64,000 nucleotides of DNA from Cryptomeria japonica (lineage: Eukaryota; Streptophyta; Pinopsida; Cupressales; Cupressaceae), in assembly GCF_030272615.1 (NCBI RefSeq), contig NC_081406.1, positions 232,988,396-233,052,395 on the forward strand, read 5' to 3'. The notes beneath the pieces are model-generated. The model saw nothing but the letters and a program-made list of their open reading frames with translations, was not told the origin of the DNA and ran no database searches. Position 1 is the first letter of the stretch. The number at the start of each line of letters is the position of its first letter. The position numbers and the translations under genes were made by a program. Below, in pieces: positions 23,387 to 35,400 of this stretch.

Positions 23387-24525
23387 TGTTAGGCCCAATA
23401 TGGAAAGCTAATGTACTGAGAGGGGAGGGGTGAATCAGTACTTCAAAACATTTCTTCAACAATATCTTTACTGTTATGCACAAACCAAATAGTGTAGTAA
23501 CATAATATAAAACTAAAACAAATAGATAACAATCATACATGATTCACTCCATAACACATATATTTTGGTTATGCAGAAACTCTTAGTTAGAGAGAAAAAT
23601 TGCGATGGGGATGGTACCCATAACTTCACTACTACAATAATAAAGAGTGCTCGATTAGAGCTACATATTTAGCTATTTCTGATAGCTTACCCTGTTAGGA
23701 GTAACAAGATCTGTTAGATCTACCTTGCTAAAGGATTTTACAACACTTCATCTAAATGTTGCACCTGGTTAGAGGCTTTACAATTTATAGACTTGATTAG
23801 ATTGTTTTACCCTGTTAAAGGTTTCTCTTTCAATTTCACAATATTACAATAAAATCATTACAAATATCTGCAACTTTACATCTGAAATGTTATAGCAGAT
23901 TCTATGTGCTCAGAATAGATTACCTTGCTTATAGCATACCTCGGTAACCCATATAGTAGCTTGGTAAACCCTTCTATTTACTCTGTTCTTTGACTATTCT
24001 CTAAAAACCTTCTCGGTGACCTGTTTGTCTCTGTAACAGTCTTCTTACACTCATGCACACACCTTTAACTCTTAACTCATGTTGTATAAATAGATCTCTT
24101 ATGACAGTGATCCAATTCATTGCTTCGATCTCACAAACACGATTTATTGAATGAATAATCATGTAAAATATTTCATTGGTTAGATAACCTCAAGATCATA
24201 CAGAATCTTTAAGTGCAATTTCCAATGTGATAACAGTTAGATGTGCCTCGATCTTGTAACACATTTTCATATGCATGTCTAGGTTCAATGAATCTGGTAA
24301 CACATTTCACTCGATGTAAATCAACTCGGTGTGTCTTCTTTGCTGCTCGGTAAACATGTAAAGATACTTGGTAGACAGCTCAGTGTATACTGCATTCTGT
24401 GACTGCTTTCTTCTATAACCGACTAGATTGTACATACCGACTGAATATTTTGGTAATAGATAACCAACTAGAGTATATAGTATAACTTTGACATAAAACT
24501 AATGGCAATCTGATAAGTAGTAACA
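23387..24525 (-). repeat. 3' LTR of element C
   Basis: Ends TGTTAGGCCC and GTAGTAACA; it matches 30224-31357 closely. It begins on the plus strand with a short G-rich stretch before TGAATCAGTAC. Near its inner edge it carries a relative of the shared palindrome with four extra T bases (CCATTAGTTTTATGTCAA on the element strand). Confidence 0.93.
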
Positions 24526-24910
24526 ATCTCCCCTTTTGACATTAGTTGAGATGTTTGACAAAAACTACTTTCAAAGTTATAACTCAAAAATCTATATACT
24601 TTGCAAAATGACTATACTGACAGTATATACAATAGTCAATAAAATAATATATCAGATATACTCCCCTTGTCGATATATTGTACATAACTCTGATTTTGCA
24701 TGCTTGGTGATCAGTTCTTGTGCTTTTCTTACTGTTCTGTATACTGCTCTTGGATACTCTACTTACTCTGCTCAGTATACTCCCCCTGTATACTATACTT
24801 GAATACTATATCATTCTCTCAATACTGTATCAAAACTGTATCACTCCCCAAATATATTGTATTGATCCCCCAAGACTATCATATTACTCCCCCTTTTTGA
24901 GAAACATCAA
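24526..24910 (-). promoter_or_regulatory. array of purine tracts before the 3' LTR of C
   Basis: On the plus strand C-rich tracts recur at about 24528, 24659, 24779, 24843, 24866 and 24896, for example ACTCCCCC followed by TTTTTG or TGTATAC. Read on the element strand they are GGGGGAGT-type purine tracts, as in multi-PPT Sireviruses. Short open frames across this stretch on the plus strand come from its low complexity. Confidence 0.6.
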
Positions 24911-24937
24911 AACTTAATTTCCATCCGGGGGTGGTAA

Positions 24938-27900
24938 CTAGTCAAAAATAGATTTATACTTGGTCTGGGCGTCGGTGAGAGTGATAGAGAGTGCATCCTT
25001 TACACTGTCCATTAAAGAATTTTGTGCTTGAATATCAGCCAATAGCAATATTAAGCCATCTAGAGTGCTTCCCTCTTGAGTAGTAGATAGGTATGTGGCT
25101 CGGTTGATCTGTTTTTGGATTGATGAAAAATGTGGAAGGAATAATGTCTGAAGTGTCATTATGTCCATCTGGATCTTGTGTTCTTCATTTCTTAAGTCCA
25201 ATTGTTGAGCCATGAGCTGTTGAAGCTTTGTATAAAAATTCTAAATTGAATTTGGCTCTATGGTCAACTTGCTTGAGAGATTGGTGATCTCTTTCTCAAT
25301 TGCCGGTATTTTATTCTTAATGTCTTTAATGAATAAAGAAAATGTGCAGAGTTTCTGAAATAAATAATGAATGTGCTTGAGTTGAGGAGTCAACTCAGCA
25401 ATAAATTTGACAAGTTTAACTTTGCCAATAGCGATAGCTTTTTGTACCTCTTCTATCATTTTGGCAGTGAGCTCTTTGTCTTTCAACTTGCTCAAATACT
25501 CTGATTCATCTACTCCAGATGTTTCTATCTTTGTTAGGAGTTCATCCAGTTGAATGTGGATGGCTGCATCTGTTGATACTATAGCTTCAGGTAGCATATC
25601 TATTAGGAGTTCTTTTACCTTCTGAAGTACTTTATTTTTCTTTTGAATGGCCATTTGCTTCTCTTGTTCGGCCTTTGCTTTGCACAGTTCACTGAAATCA
25701 ATGAGTGCTTGCCCTTTCAATTTTGATATATCAACATTGGGAAACACTATTGGTTTTGACAAATCAAGTTTAAAACTATGCTTCTTCACTTTCTTTTCTT
25801 TACCTTTCACCGATGGAATTAAGATAATAGCTTGTGAGGCTTGATTACCCTCAGTAGGTTGCTCAGTAGAGGCAACACATTGATCGGGTCTTTTAGTCTC
25901 TGTAGAATCCTTCGGTGTCTCAGGACTTGGTGTCTCAGTTGCAACATTCTCAGTGCTAGAAGGTGCTTGAGATGTCTTCTCTTGAGCAGTACCTTCTCTT
26001 GTTGTAGATTTGTGACCTTCAGTGCCTTGATCTGTATCCTGAGGAGTTTCGATTGAGACAGGTTGCTTGATCGGTGGATAAGGCTGAACTTGTTCCAAGA
26101 TGGATTCACTAGATACAAGTTTTGCATATGTAGTGCCTTCTATCATTTCCTGCTTCAGTGCTTTTGTATCCATGACATCTTCATCTATTTGAATGGTGTC
26201 AGTAGGGTCTTGTTCGGTAGCATTAGGATCTTGCTCGGTGACATCAACAATTTCAACTGTAGCTTGCTCACCGACACCCTTTATTTTGAATATTTCCTAC
26301 CACTTTCCTTTTGTCTCATTTTCTATGTCAATATATAGCCCATTCATCAGTTTTAAGGTTCTCTATTTGACAAGAAACTTTGAATTGTAGGTTGTCAGAT
26401 GTTCCTTTATTTCAGCTGCTGACATATCGGGAAAGAGATGGACTAGACTTCTTTCTCTGATTCTTTTCTCTGAGTCCTTTGCATACTTCCACCTATTATC
26501 AATATGCAAATATAGTTCATTTGGAAGTGACTTAGCTAGTTCCAATGGATCTAACTGGAACTTTAGAAGTGTGTAGATGACAGCTTCTTCAATTTGTCTC
26601 TTTTCATCATTGTTCCTGGTTTCATACTTAACATATCTAAATCCTCCAAATCCACCATATTCTTTCAGATTAGCACATAAGTTTTCAACACTATGTACAT
26701 TTACCTTCTTGCTCTTGACAATCTAGAATTTGCTTGCATCCTCTGATTCAGTATCACTAGACTCTTTTGCCAAAATGAGTCTCTGAGTAGATTTCTTGTA
26801 TGTCTTTGTTACCTTGGGAATAGTAACACTCTTTGTCTTCTTACTCAGTGAGGCTGCAGATGCTCTAGTGTTAGGACATTTTACTAGAGGTGGAGTCGGT
26901 GAGACTTTTGATGTGTCTTGTTTCTTTCTCTTTAACACTTTACCCTTAGGCAATTCAGTGCTCAGTGTTATAACAACCTCTTGGGCTTCAGATTCCTCCT
27001 CGGTAATGGCAATGGTGCCTTTGATAGGTGTAGAGGAAGAGTCTTCTTCGAATTTCTCAAACAATGCCTTAATCATCTTTGTTGCCTTTCTTGTAGCTTT
27101 GGGTACTACAATATTCATCTTTACCTTTTCCTTTACTTCCTCATAGGTACCATACCTTAGCTCGGTAGCATGTCTGGGAAATGTAAGAAATGCATCAATT
27201 TGCTGTTTTGTGATGTCAAAATCAATCTCGTAACCCATTGGTGACAAAGATTGAGTCCTCGGTTCCACAACATTCACATAATAGTAATCAGTGTCAACTT
27301 CAAAACATATATCATTTTTGTATTTCTCTACTAGCTGGGGTGGTATCCTATATCTATTATGCATTTTCTCTTGAAATTTACAGAAGTAATCATCCATGAT
27401 ATCATTGAAATTATCTCCTAACTTCTTAATGAAGTCATTAATCTGATGGGTGATTGGTTGGTGTAGCTCCCAAACAACTTTACCGACTGATGGAAAGAAT
27501 TTTTCAAAGTAGAAAAACATGCATACCAGTGGTGATCCAAACTTTAGAGTATTAGCCCAGTTATTCTTCTTCGGATTCCTGATGGCGTTCAGATTTTCAA
27601 ATAGGTTCTTCAGCAATACCTCACATAGGTCAATTTTCATTCCCTTTTTCATAATTTTGTATGCCAAGTCTACTGCTACACAGGGAACACTATTTTCCCT
27701 TGCCGATTGGAAGAAATAGTAGCCCATTACTCTAATGGTGAATTTTAATTCTTCATTAGTGACATTATTCAATTTCAATCCTCTACAATCAGATTCCACT
27801 CTGGTTAAATTGATCAATTCCTTCTGTGATATCATCTTGTGGGCTTGTGCATGATCATAGATAGGGTAACTAGTAATCAGATGAATGATTTCCTTGGTAA

Positions 27901-28279
27901 TATTGAATGGTTGTTCTTCTAGCCACATGAAATCATCGTGAACTCTACTCAGAACAAACTTGACCCACTAGGGCTTGAACACACGAGGATAGGTTAGGGC
28001 TTCAGTTAATCCCTTAACTTTGATGTGCTCATACTTGTTGTTCAATATACCATCGGTACATAGCTCCTCATAGGTGTCTCTGATTTCAACATGACCGAGT
28101 TCTTCAACACGACATTTGGTGAAGAATCTCACATCTTCAACTAACAACACTCTGTCTAAGATGAGTGAAAAGGTAGTTTTGTCATCCGGTTCAAAAGCGA
28201 CTTTGGGAGTCAAAGAGTATTTTAGTGAGGGCTTCTCTACATTCTTGACAACTATGGGATCTTGCATCTTGGGCGCCAT
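24938..28279 (-). pseudogene. element C ORF2, conserved protein of unknown function
   Basis: A single minus-strand frame of 1,113 codons from MAPKMQDPIVV (28279) to TDAQTKYKSIFD (24938), broken only by five TAG codons (27968, 26723, 26363, 26297, 25241). The first third is globular: VRFFTKCRVEELGHVEI, WVKFVLSRVHDDFMWLEEQP, NSVPCVAVDLAYKIMKKGMK and LKFGSPLVCMFFYFEKFFP. Then comes a basic, Ser/Thr-rich part (LKRKKQDTSKVS, possibly nuclear-targeting), an acidic part rich in Pro, Thr and Gln, and Lys-rich helices with coiled-coil character to the end. No signal peptide or clear membrane helix. ORF2 of D is homologous. It lies where Sireviruses carry an extra, env-like ORF. The layout loosely recalls plant mobile-domain or putative plant transposon proteins; that is only a guess. 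Confidence 0.8.
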
Positions 28280-28809
28280 TTGAAGATTTCAGATAAAAAA
28301 CTAACAAAGAGTCCTTAGGGTTTTAGGATTTCAAATGACAAACACTTTATACTTAGCAAATAATGGCAACTAGATACGCTTGGTAAACCATCTTAACAAT
28401 GTGTTGAGATTTGATGTAAATACCTTGAATTTGCTTTGTAGGAAGTTTGATTGCCTTTGAATCGCTTGCTCTGCTTTCTCGAAAACTTGGTAAGTGTAAA
28501 TGACCATGAAAATGCTTTTAAGTACACAAAATACCTTATCAGGATCCATGTGGGTTAGGTCAAAAACTTTAAATGTACTTAGTTCACCTTTAACCAATTT
28601 ACTCTCCTTTTTCCGTTTTAACCGAGTAACCAAACTTCCTTCATTTACCGACTTGACAGGTTTCCTGTAAAGTGCTTCAAAGACTTTGATAGAATTTCAA
28701 ACTTACTATTACATCTTAACTATGCAGATTTTGAATTTAGTACATAATAGAATAGGAACTATTAAGATTTTAACCTTTAGAGAATGCAGTCCCTTCATAC
28801 CTTTACAGA
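28280..28809 (-). other. spacer between C ORF1 and ORF2
   Basis: About 530 bp. Just upstream of the ORF2 start it reads, on the minus strand, like a plant 5' leader with CCTAAAACCCTAAGG (AAACCCTA, a telo-box-like motif, around 28315-28328). It also holds an open stretch of about 100 codons (28370-28690) with VTRLKRKKESKLVKGEL, which could be an ORF1 remnant or chance. No RT, integrase or protease sequence is present. Confidence 0.45.
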
Positions 28810-30161
28810 TTAATTTGGAATAGGAGCACCTAACTCAGTAGGTAAGGTGCTTTCTTCATTTGACACAATTTCCTTCTTTTTCCAAATCATCTTTAATTTT
28901 TCTTTTATTTCCTCAATATCTTTTCTAGGTTGATCTCTGCAATCTCCAGCTAAGTGTCCCACTTTGTGACAATGAAAACATGCCATGCCAGGATTTCTCC
29001 ATGATCTTCGGTTGTTCATTCCAAACCTTATAAAGCAGTTAGCACTAATATGTCCATATCTTCCACAATATTCACACCATATCCTTGTATTGTAATCCCA
29101 TGGTACTGCAGAATACTATCAGTAAGGATCTATGTGAGTTCGGTAACCTCTAGCATTTGCTCAGTGTGCATACCACATAAAGTTCTTTTTCTTAAACCAG
29201 CACTTCTTGGTACTATGTCCATATATATTGCAGTTTTTACAAAACCCTTTGAATTGTGCCTTCTAATAATTGTTAACAGACTTGTCCTACATTGATTAGA
29301 TGTGTGACCATATTTATTGCAATTGTAACAATAACCATTGGACTTAGTGACATTCGGTTGCTTACCTTTTCTGATTTGACATATGTTGGTAGTGTGACCT
29401 TGATTTCCATAGTAGTTGCAAATAGGCTTCTTTCTTTTGATGTTATTCCTGTTTCCAGTTTGCTTTGATGATTCTCCTCTCTCGATAGTATGAATTCCCT
29501 TCTCGGTAGAGTCTTTTCCTTTGTAACCGGGTGCTGCATCTTTGTTGGGTCGTCTTGTGTTCAGTTGCTCATCCAACATCTTTGATGCTTCATAACTCTT
29601 CTTTAGTGTTTCTTTGGATTTCTTCTCTGCTTCAAGTTCATCGGTTAACTTTGATACGTCAAGTTTCAATGCTTGATTCTCATCATTCTTCAGAATTGCT
29701 TCATGATGTACATAACCTAGTTGATCTAATAGGTTTTGTTGAATTCCAGTCAACCTTGTGATTTCATCATTCTTATTAGATACTAAGACTTCAAGTTGTT
29801 GTTTCTCTCTTTCTAGATCTCTTACTTTATCCTTAGCTGTTCTCAATGCATCTAGATTTGTAGTCATCTATGTGCTGAAATGTTCATGTTCTCTTTTCAT
29901 TGCCTTTAGTTGATCAACCAATGCTTTGTTCTTTTATTTCAATACTCCAATCATTTCTTTAGTTCCTTCAGATATACTGTTCTCAGATGATGTCTCAATT
30001 TGTTCCACTAACTCTTGAGAGTCCTGCAAATCATCAGATAATCTTCTTCTCACTTTCAGAGATTTTTGCATTTGCCTTTGCATGTTTGCAATCACTTGAT
30101 TAGCATGATCTAGCTCTTCTTGCAGATACACAATCCTCTGAGATTTTTTATAGCCTTTCAT
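28810..30161 (-). pseudogene. element C ORF1, coiled-coil Gag-like protein with five CCHC knuckles
   Basis: Minus strand from Met 30161 (MKGYKKSQRIVYLQEELD). Long coiled coils follow: VIANMQRQMQKSLKVRRRL, AKDKVRDLEREKQQLEVLV and KLTDELEAEKKSKETLKKS. Then come knuckles CNYYGNQGHTTNIC (second Cys mutated to Tyr), CYNCNKYGHTSNQC, a frame-shifted CKNCNIYGHSTKKC (about 29213-29254), CEYCGRYGHISANC (about 29035-29078) and CFHCHKVGHLAGDC. Stops at 29934 (TAA), 29868 (TAG) and about 29127 (TAG). It is presumably the RNA-binding structural protein that packages C. Five knuckles is well above the one or two usual in copia Gag, and no typical copia capsid signature was seen. Confidence 0.75.
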
Positions 30162-30209
30162 TGATAAGATCTTTCTCTTTAGGTAGCTAAAACCTTTTCC
30201 AAGATATGA

Positions 30210-30221
30210 GCTTTGATACCA
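30210..30221 (-). promoter_or_regulatory. primer binding site of C
   Basis: On the minus strand TGGTATCAAAGC, two bases after the LTR end CCTAACA; one mismatch to the initiator-Met tRNA complement. Confidence 0.8.
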
Positions 30222-30223
30222 AT

Positions 30224-31357
30224 TGTTAGGCCCAATATGGAAAGCTAATGTACTGAGAGGGGAGGGGTGAATCAGTACTTCAAAACATTTCTTCAACAAT
30301 ATCTTTACTGTTATGCATAAATCGAATAGTGCAATAGCATAATATAAAACTAAACCAAATAGATAACAATCATACATGATTCACTCCATAATATATTTTG
30401 GTTACACAGAAACTCTTGGTTAGAGAGAAAAACTGCAGTGGGGATGGCACCCACAACTTCACTACTGCAATAATAAAGAGTGCTTGATTAGAGCTACATA
30501 TTTAGCTATTTCTGATAGCTTACCCTGTTAGGAGTAACAAGATTTGTTAGATCTACCTTGCTAAAGGATTTTACAACACTTCATCTAAATGTTGCACCTG
30601 GTTAGAGGCTTTACAATTTATAGACTTGATTAGAGTCTTTTACCCTATTAAAGGTTTCTCTTTCAATTTCACAATATTACAATAAAATCATTACAAATAT
30701 CTGCAACTTTATGTCTGAAATGTTATAGAAGATTCTATGTGCTTAGAATAGATTATGTTTCTTATAGCATACCTCAGTAACCCATATAGTAACTTGGTAA
30801 ACCCTTCTGTTTACTTTGTTCTTCGACTGTTCTCTAAAAACCTTCTCACTGACATCTGTGTCTCTATAATAGTCTTCTTACACTCATGCACACGCCTTTA
30901 AGTCTTAACTCATGCTGTATAAATAGATCTCTTATGACGGTGACCCAATTCATTGCTTCGATCTCACAAACATGATTTATTGAATGAATAATCATGTAAA
31001 ATATTTCATTGGCTAGATAACCTCAAGATCATACAAATCTTTAAGTGCAATTTCCAATGTGATAACTGTTAGATGTGCCTCGATCTTGTAACACGTTTTC
31101 ATATGCATGTCCAGGTTCAATGAATCTGGTAACACATTTCACTCGGTGTAAATCAACTCAGTGTGTCTTCTTTGCTGCTCGGTAAACATGTAAAGATACT
31201 TGGTAGACATCTCGGTGTATACTACGTTCTGTGACTGCTTTCTTCTGTAACCGACTAGACTGTACATACCAACTAAATATTTCGGTAATAGATAACCGAC
31301 TAGAGTATATAGTATAACTTTGACATAAAACTAATGGCAATCTGATAAGTGTTAACA
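30224..31357 (-). repeat. 5' LTR of element C
   Basis: It pairs with 23387-24525, starting TGTTAGGCCC and ending AGTGTTAACA. Differences from its partner are few single-base changes and small indels. It is followed by AACAC, the right copy of the target duplication. Confidence 0.93.
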
Positions 31358-31366
31358 AACACTTGG

Positions 31367-32128
31367 CTCATGCAAATGATATGTTGAGAACAAAATTAGT
31401 ACAATCCCAAAGCAATGAACAAGAACTTGAAAGACAGATGATAATCCTAAGAAATGATCTTTATTGCAAGTGAGTAAAAGGACAAATTCAAGGTTAGTTC
31501 AGCAGAGCTTGATGAATTATTGAAAATCCAAAGACAAAATGGAGATTCCAGTGGACTTGGATTTGAACAATGTCAAAGTTCTGGTACTGCAAATGAAGAT
31601 CAGAACCAAAAGACACCTGTGAGGCATCTCAATGCTTACAAATTTAATGGTAGATGCTTTGTTTGTAATAAATTTGGTCATATGTCTACGCAATGTAGAA
31701 ATAGAGCAAATCAGAACTACAACTCTACTTCTGACCAATGTTCTAAATGCAGTAAGTATTATCATAAGACAAAAGATTGCAGAATGAATGTAAAATGCCA
31801 TGCATGTGGAAAATTTGGACATATGGCTAATCAGTGTAGGTCAAGCAATTATATTGGTTATAGCAAAGAAATTCAAAGGAACAATGTTACATGTTATGAA
31901 TGTAGCAACATTGGACACATAGTTAAGTTTTGTAGAAGAAAAAATCCACTGGTTAACAATGATGGAACAAATGATAAAGGAAAAGAAAAGATCAATGAAA
32001 ATCGACAAGATCATACTAAGAAATGGGTTAAGAAATTAGATGATCAATCAGTAGATGGAATTGCTTTAGTTACTCAACCAGTAGAGGAGATTGGTCCCAT
32101 ACCGGCAAGAAGCTCATTCAATAATTGA
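31367..32128 (+). pseudogene. D ORF1, C-terminal part with four CCHC knuckles
   Basis: Continuation of D ORF1 after the nested A1/C block. A helical piece (LVQSQSNEQELERQMIILR) is followed by stops, then an open frame (31520-32128) with four knuckles: CFVCNKFGHMSTQC, CSKCSKYYHKTKDC, CHACGKFGHMANQC and CYECSNIGHIVKFC, at residues 46-59, 74-87, 93-106 and 125-138. A basic, Lys/Asn-rich tail ends at PARSSFNN. It probably coats RNA like a nucleocapsid. It is homologous in plan to C ORF1, so multi-knuckle Gag-like proteins mark this class. Confidence 0.8.
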
Positions 32129-32498
32129 GGTAGATGCCTTAGGGGTAGGAAAATTTCATGAAAATATTGCATGACCCCTAGGAAGAAGATCTGTAAGAAG
32201 TTATAGACATTGGAAAAGGTTTATCCGGTATGGAGATGTTCAGTCAAGATCCCGTATGTTCCATTGGAAGACATTCACATCAATGGCGAATTAGGGTTTT
32301 TCGAAAGTTAAAAGGTTGAATCCACTTCATTTTTTATCACCTTGCATTTAGAGCGATTAAGAGCAATATAGAGTGAGTCTAAGATAATTTAGTGTGATCT
32401 GAAATCTTCATCAGTGATTCCACTAGTACTCGAAAGAATTTTCTAGGGTTATTCACCGACAACCATTTCTCAGGTATTTATCACAATCATCTTTCATC
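32129..32498 (+). other. spacer between D ORF1 and ORF2
   Basis: 370 bp without a coding signature. Near 32288-32300 it has GAATTAGGGTTTTTCG, reminiscent of leaders of ordinary plant genes (TAGGGTTT, a telo-box-like motif), as in the matching spacer of C. Confidence 0.4.
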
Positions 32499-35400
32499 AT
32501 GGAAGATGGATCATCCTCTATACCTACTTTCATTGCAAATTCAACTGTTGTCGAGGTTAAGGATCATCCTAGGCCAATTTTCAAGCAATGCCCCCATATT
32601 TCCACCTTGGATGATTCAATTGACACATTTTTGCATGTTTTTGAAGGAGTTGTTTATGTGGAAGACGTCAGAGAATATATTCTCTGCCACATTGAGGATC
32701 TGGGTACTAGTGACATCAAGAATATGTATATGAATGAGTTGATGGGTGACTCCAGAAAGATCAAGCCTGAGTATAAGCACATTGAGGATTTAGGGTTTAC
32801 TGACATTCTTGATATCCCTGAATTCAAAGATGAGATCATCCAATATGTACTGAGCAGAGTTCATGGAGAGTTCATTTGGCTAGACATACCTTATAAGATC
32901 ATGAAGGAGGCCATTAGGGTCATCACCACTTTGTCACAAATTGGTGAGCGTCTAGAGAAAAATATTTCAAATAATCAAGTTAACAAACTCATCGGCGATC
33001 GATGAGGATCAGCATCATCATTGATTGAGACATCATATTTGGCAGCATGATCATTGGGTATAAGGTAACTCAATCCAATCATCAGAATTCTGTTTCTAGC
33101 TCCTTCATATATTTCGCACATAATATTATGAGGGAAAATGAGAAAATAGATCTATGTGGATGGATGAATGATGAGTTGTTAATTAACCTTGGAAAGATTA
33201 AAGGAGAGAAAAATGGGATATTCTGGTATGGGAATCTCATTGTCTTCTTGATGCTATTTTTCCTTAATGAAACTCCTGGTTTTGGGAAGAGATAGTGGGA
33301 ATTTGATATCCTGGTTGGTGAATAGTTGAAGTAATCTATTGATAGTTTGGGTAGCCAGCGAGATCATAAGGTTTGGGGTTGCTTCAAGGCATTTCAGAAA
33401 GCAATGAAATCTAGAGAGAGGGTTCCTAAACACATTGTTGAGAAATACTCAACCGAGATCTGTTTTATGGTAAAAAAGGATGAAACCTTAATGGAAGCAG
33501 TTAAACCCTGGAAGATATGGATAGAGGAGATGAGATATGAGGTTGATGCTGAGAATATAGATGCTTATGCTAAAATATTGATTGATGCTCTAATTGATGA
33601 GACTAAAAAGTCTTTCAGTACTGCAAAGCGAAAGAAGTAAGAGGTTCAAAATGAATTAAATCGGAAGAAGAGGGAGAAATAGCAAGGTAAAGCCAACAAA
33701 TTTGTTGAACAAGTATCCCAGGACTTCAAGGCCTTAAGGATTTTGTTTCCACAAAAGGAAGGAAGAGGAAAGAGCCTGAAATATTCATTGAGCCTATTCC
33801 ATCAGACTCTGGAACTAAAGATATCACTCCTCTAGCATTCAAGAGGGTATTGAGGAAGAAAGGTGGGGAGTCTAAGGAGGAAGAAAGGAAGAAACTAGTA
33901 AGAAAGGTCACAATCAAGGTGTCAGCCAGCAAACCTGAAAAGAAAAGAGTTCCAAAGGAAACATCTCTTAGACCTTCTGCACCATCCGATACCAACAGAA
34001 GAAAGAAGAAGGATGACATAGACCTTGCTATTGTATCTGGTAATGTATCTATAATCCCATCCAAGACTTGTGCAAAACTAATAGATGAAACAACCAAGGA
34101 TGGTATGTTGAAAAATGTACAATACTATTATGGGCACTTCGATGATAATGAGAAGAAAGAAATTGAGGAAGCAATTTTGTTATACCTGGATATATTTAAG
34201 AAGGCTTTGTTAGAAATTGAGAAGCAAATATCAACACAACTATATGACAATCTAGATGCTAGGAGACTATTTGCTATGGAGGAGGATAAGCGCATAAAAA
34301 ATTCAGGGTTATTAACTACTTGTGGTTCAATTACTCCAAATGATTTGGATATGATTCTTGAAGTTGAAGACAAAACAATTTTGCCCAGCAAGCATAGGAT
34401 AAGTTGTCTTATGGCAAGCAAGGTTAATGAAATATGTAGTGAAACTCACAAGGCATGGGTTCAATTCTTTGTTGACAACCCTAGTTTCTTCTTTTCACCA
34501 AAAGCCAAGAATGAGACTACGGACATTCTATTTGAAGGGAAAGGAAAAGGTATAGTAGGTACCCCACCTACAATTTTAAAAGATACTAAGGCATTAGATG
34601 TAGAGCCCCCGACAAAATCAAATGTGCAGGATATAGATGTTGAGGACAATAGTCCTCTGGATTAGAATGTACAGGTTAAGGATATAGTTCATGTGGAACC
34701 GACAATAATAGATACTAGACCAAGTGGTGAAGCCATCAGTGCAATAGATGATTTTATTAAAGGTATTAAACTGTCAGAGGAAAAGGGAGAGAAATCTGGC
34801 AGGGAATCGGTAGCTAGCACATCATTGTTGTCAATTGACACCTCCCATGTAGAGCAAAAGAGAATAACTGAGATGAGTTCTACTGAGCTCATGATGATGG
34901 CTACTCAGAAGATGATGAAGGAAGGATGAGTGGACAAAGGAATAATTGATCAGTCAATTCCAATCTTGCACTGACTTTTCCAAGAGTGCGGGTTTGACAA
35001 AGGAGCAAACCCATCTGGCAAGCTCAAAATGATTATTGAGCACATTTCTAAGGATTTTCAATCATTGCAGCAAATATCTAACCAGTGGCATTGGAAAGAT
35101 TCAATCAAGCTAAGAGAGCTACTTTTGATCAGTTGGTTGAATTTAAGAGAAGAAAGAGATTATTGACAAATTGAAGTTAATTGATAATGCTTTAAGACAA
35201 TGCACAAATATATATAGAGTATGTTGTAACACTAGATTACTTACTACAGATATAGATAAAGAGATTAAATAGTCAGGATAAAATTGTAGGTATAGGCAAT
35301 TCTTTTGATGGTTCCAATTCTAAATGAATACATCTATTGATGGGCATATTTTGGTATTAGAAGCTCAAATTTCAGCTCTTGAAAGGGAAAGAGACAAAAT

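Larger units (their letters stand above)
23387..31357 (-). mobile_element. element C: non-autonomous LTR element with Gag-like ORF1 and unknown ORF2
   Basis: 7,971 bp with 1.13-1.14-kb LTRs (23387-24525 and 30224-31357), perfect target duplication AACAC (23382-23386 and 31358-31362), an iMet primer site and at least six purine tracts ahead of the 3' LTR. The 5.7-kb interior encodes a coiled-coil, multi-CCHC protein and a 1,113-codon ORF2. No protease DSG, integrase, RT or RNase H motif is seen in any frame. The LTRs are near-identical by eye, so this is one of the youngest copies here. Confidence 0.92.

Noticed and set aside
24536-24917. Overlapping short ORFs rich in Tyr, Cys and Leu
   Set aside because: They lie in the low-complexity polypurine-tract region of C and have no homology.
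25647-26338. Plus-strand ORFs opposite C ORF2
   Set aside because: Antisense of the Pro/Thr/Glu-rich part of ORF2; no independent support.
24938-28279. C ORF2 as an env-like glycoprotein
   Set aside because: The position fits, but no signal peptide or convincing membrane helix is visible; the protein is charged and partly coiled-coil. Kept only as a positional comparison.
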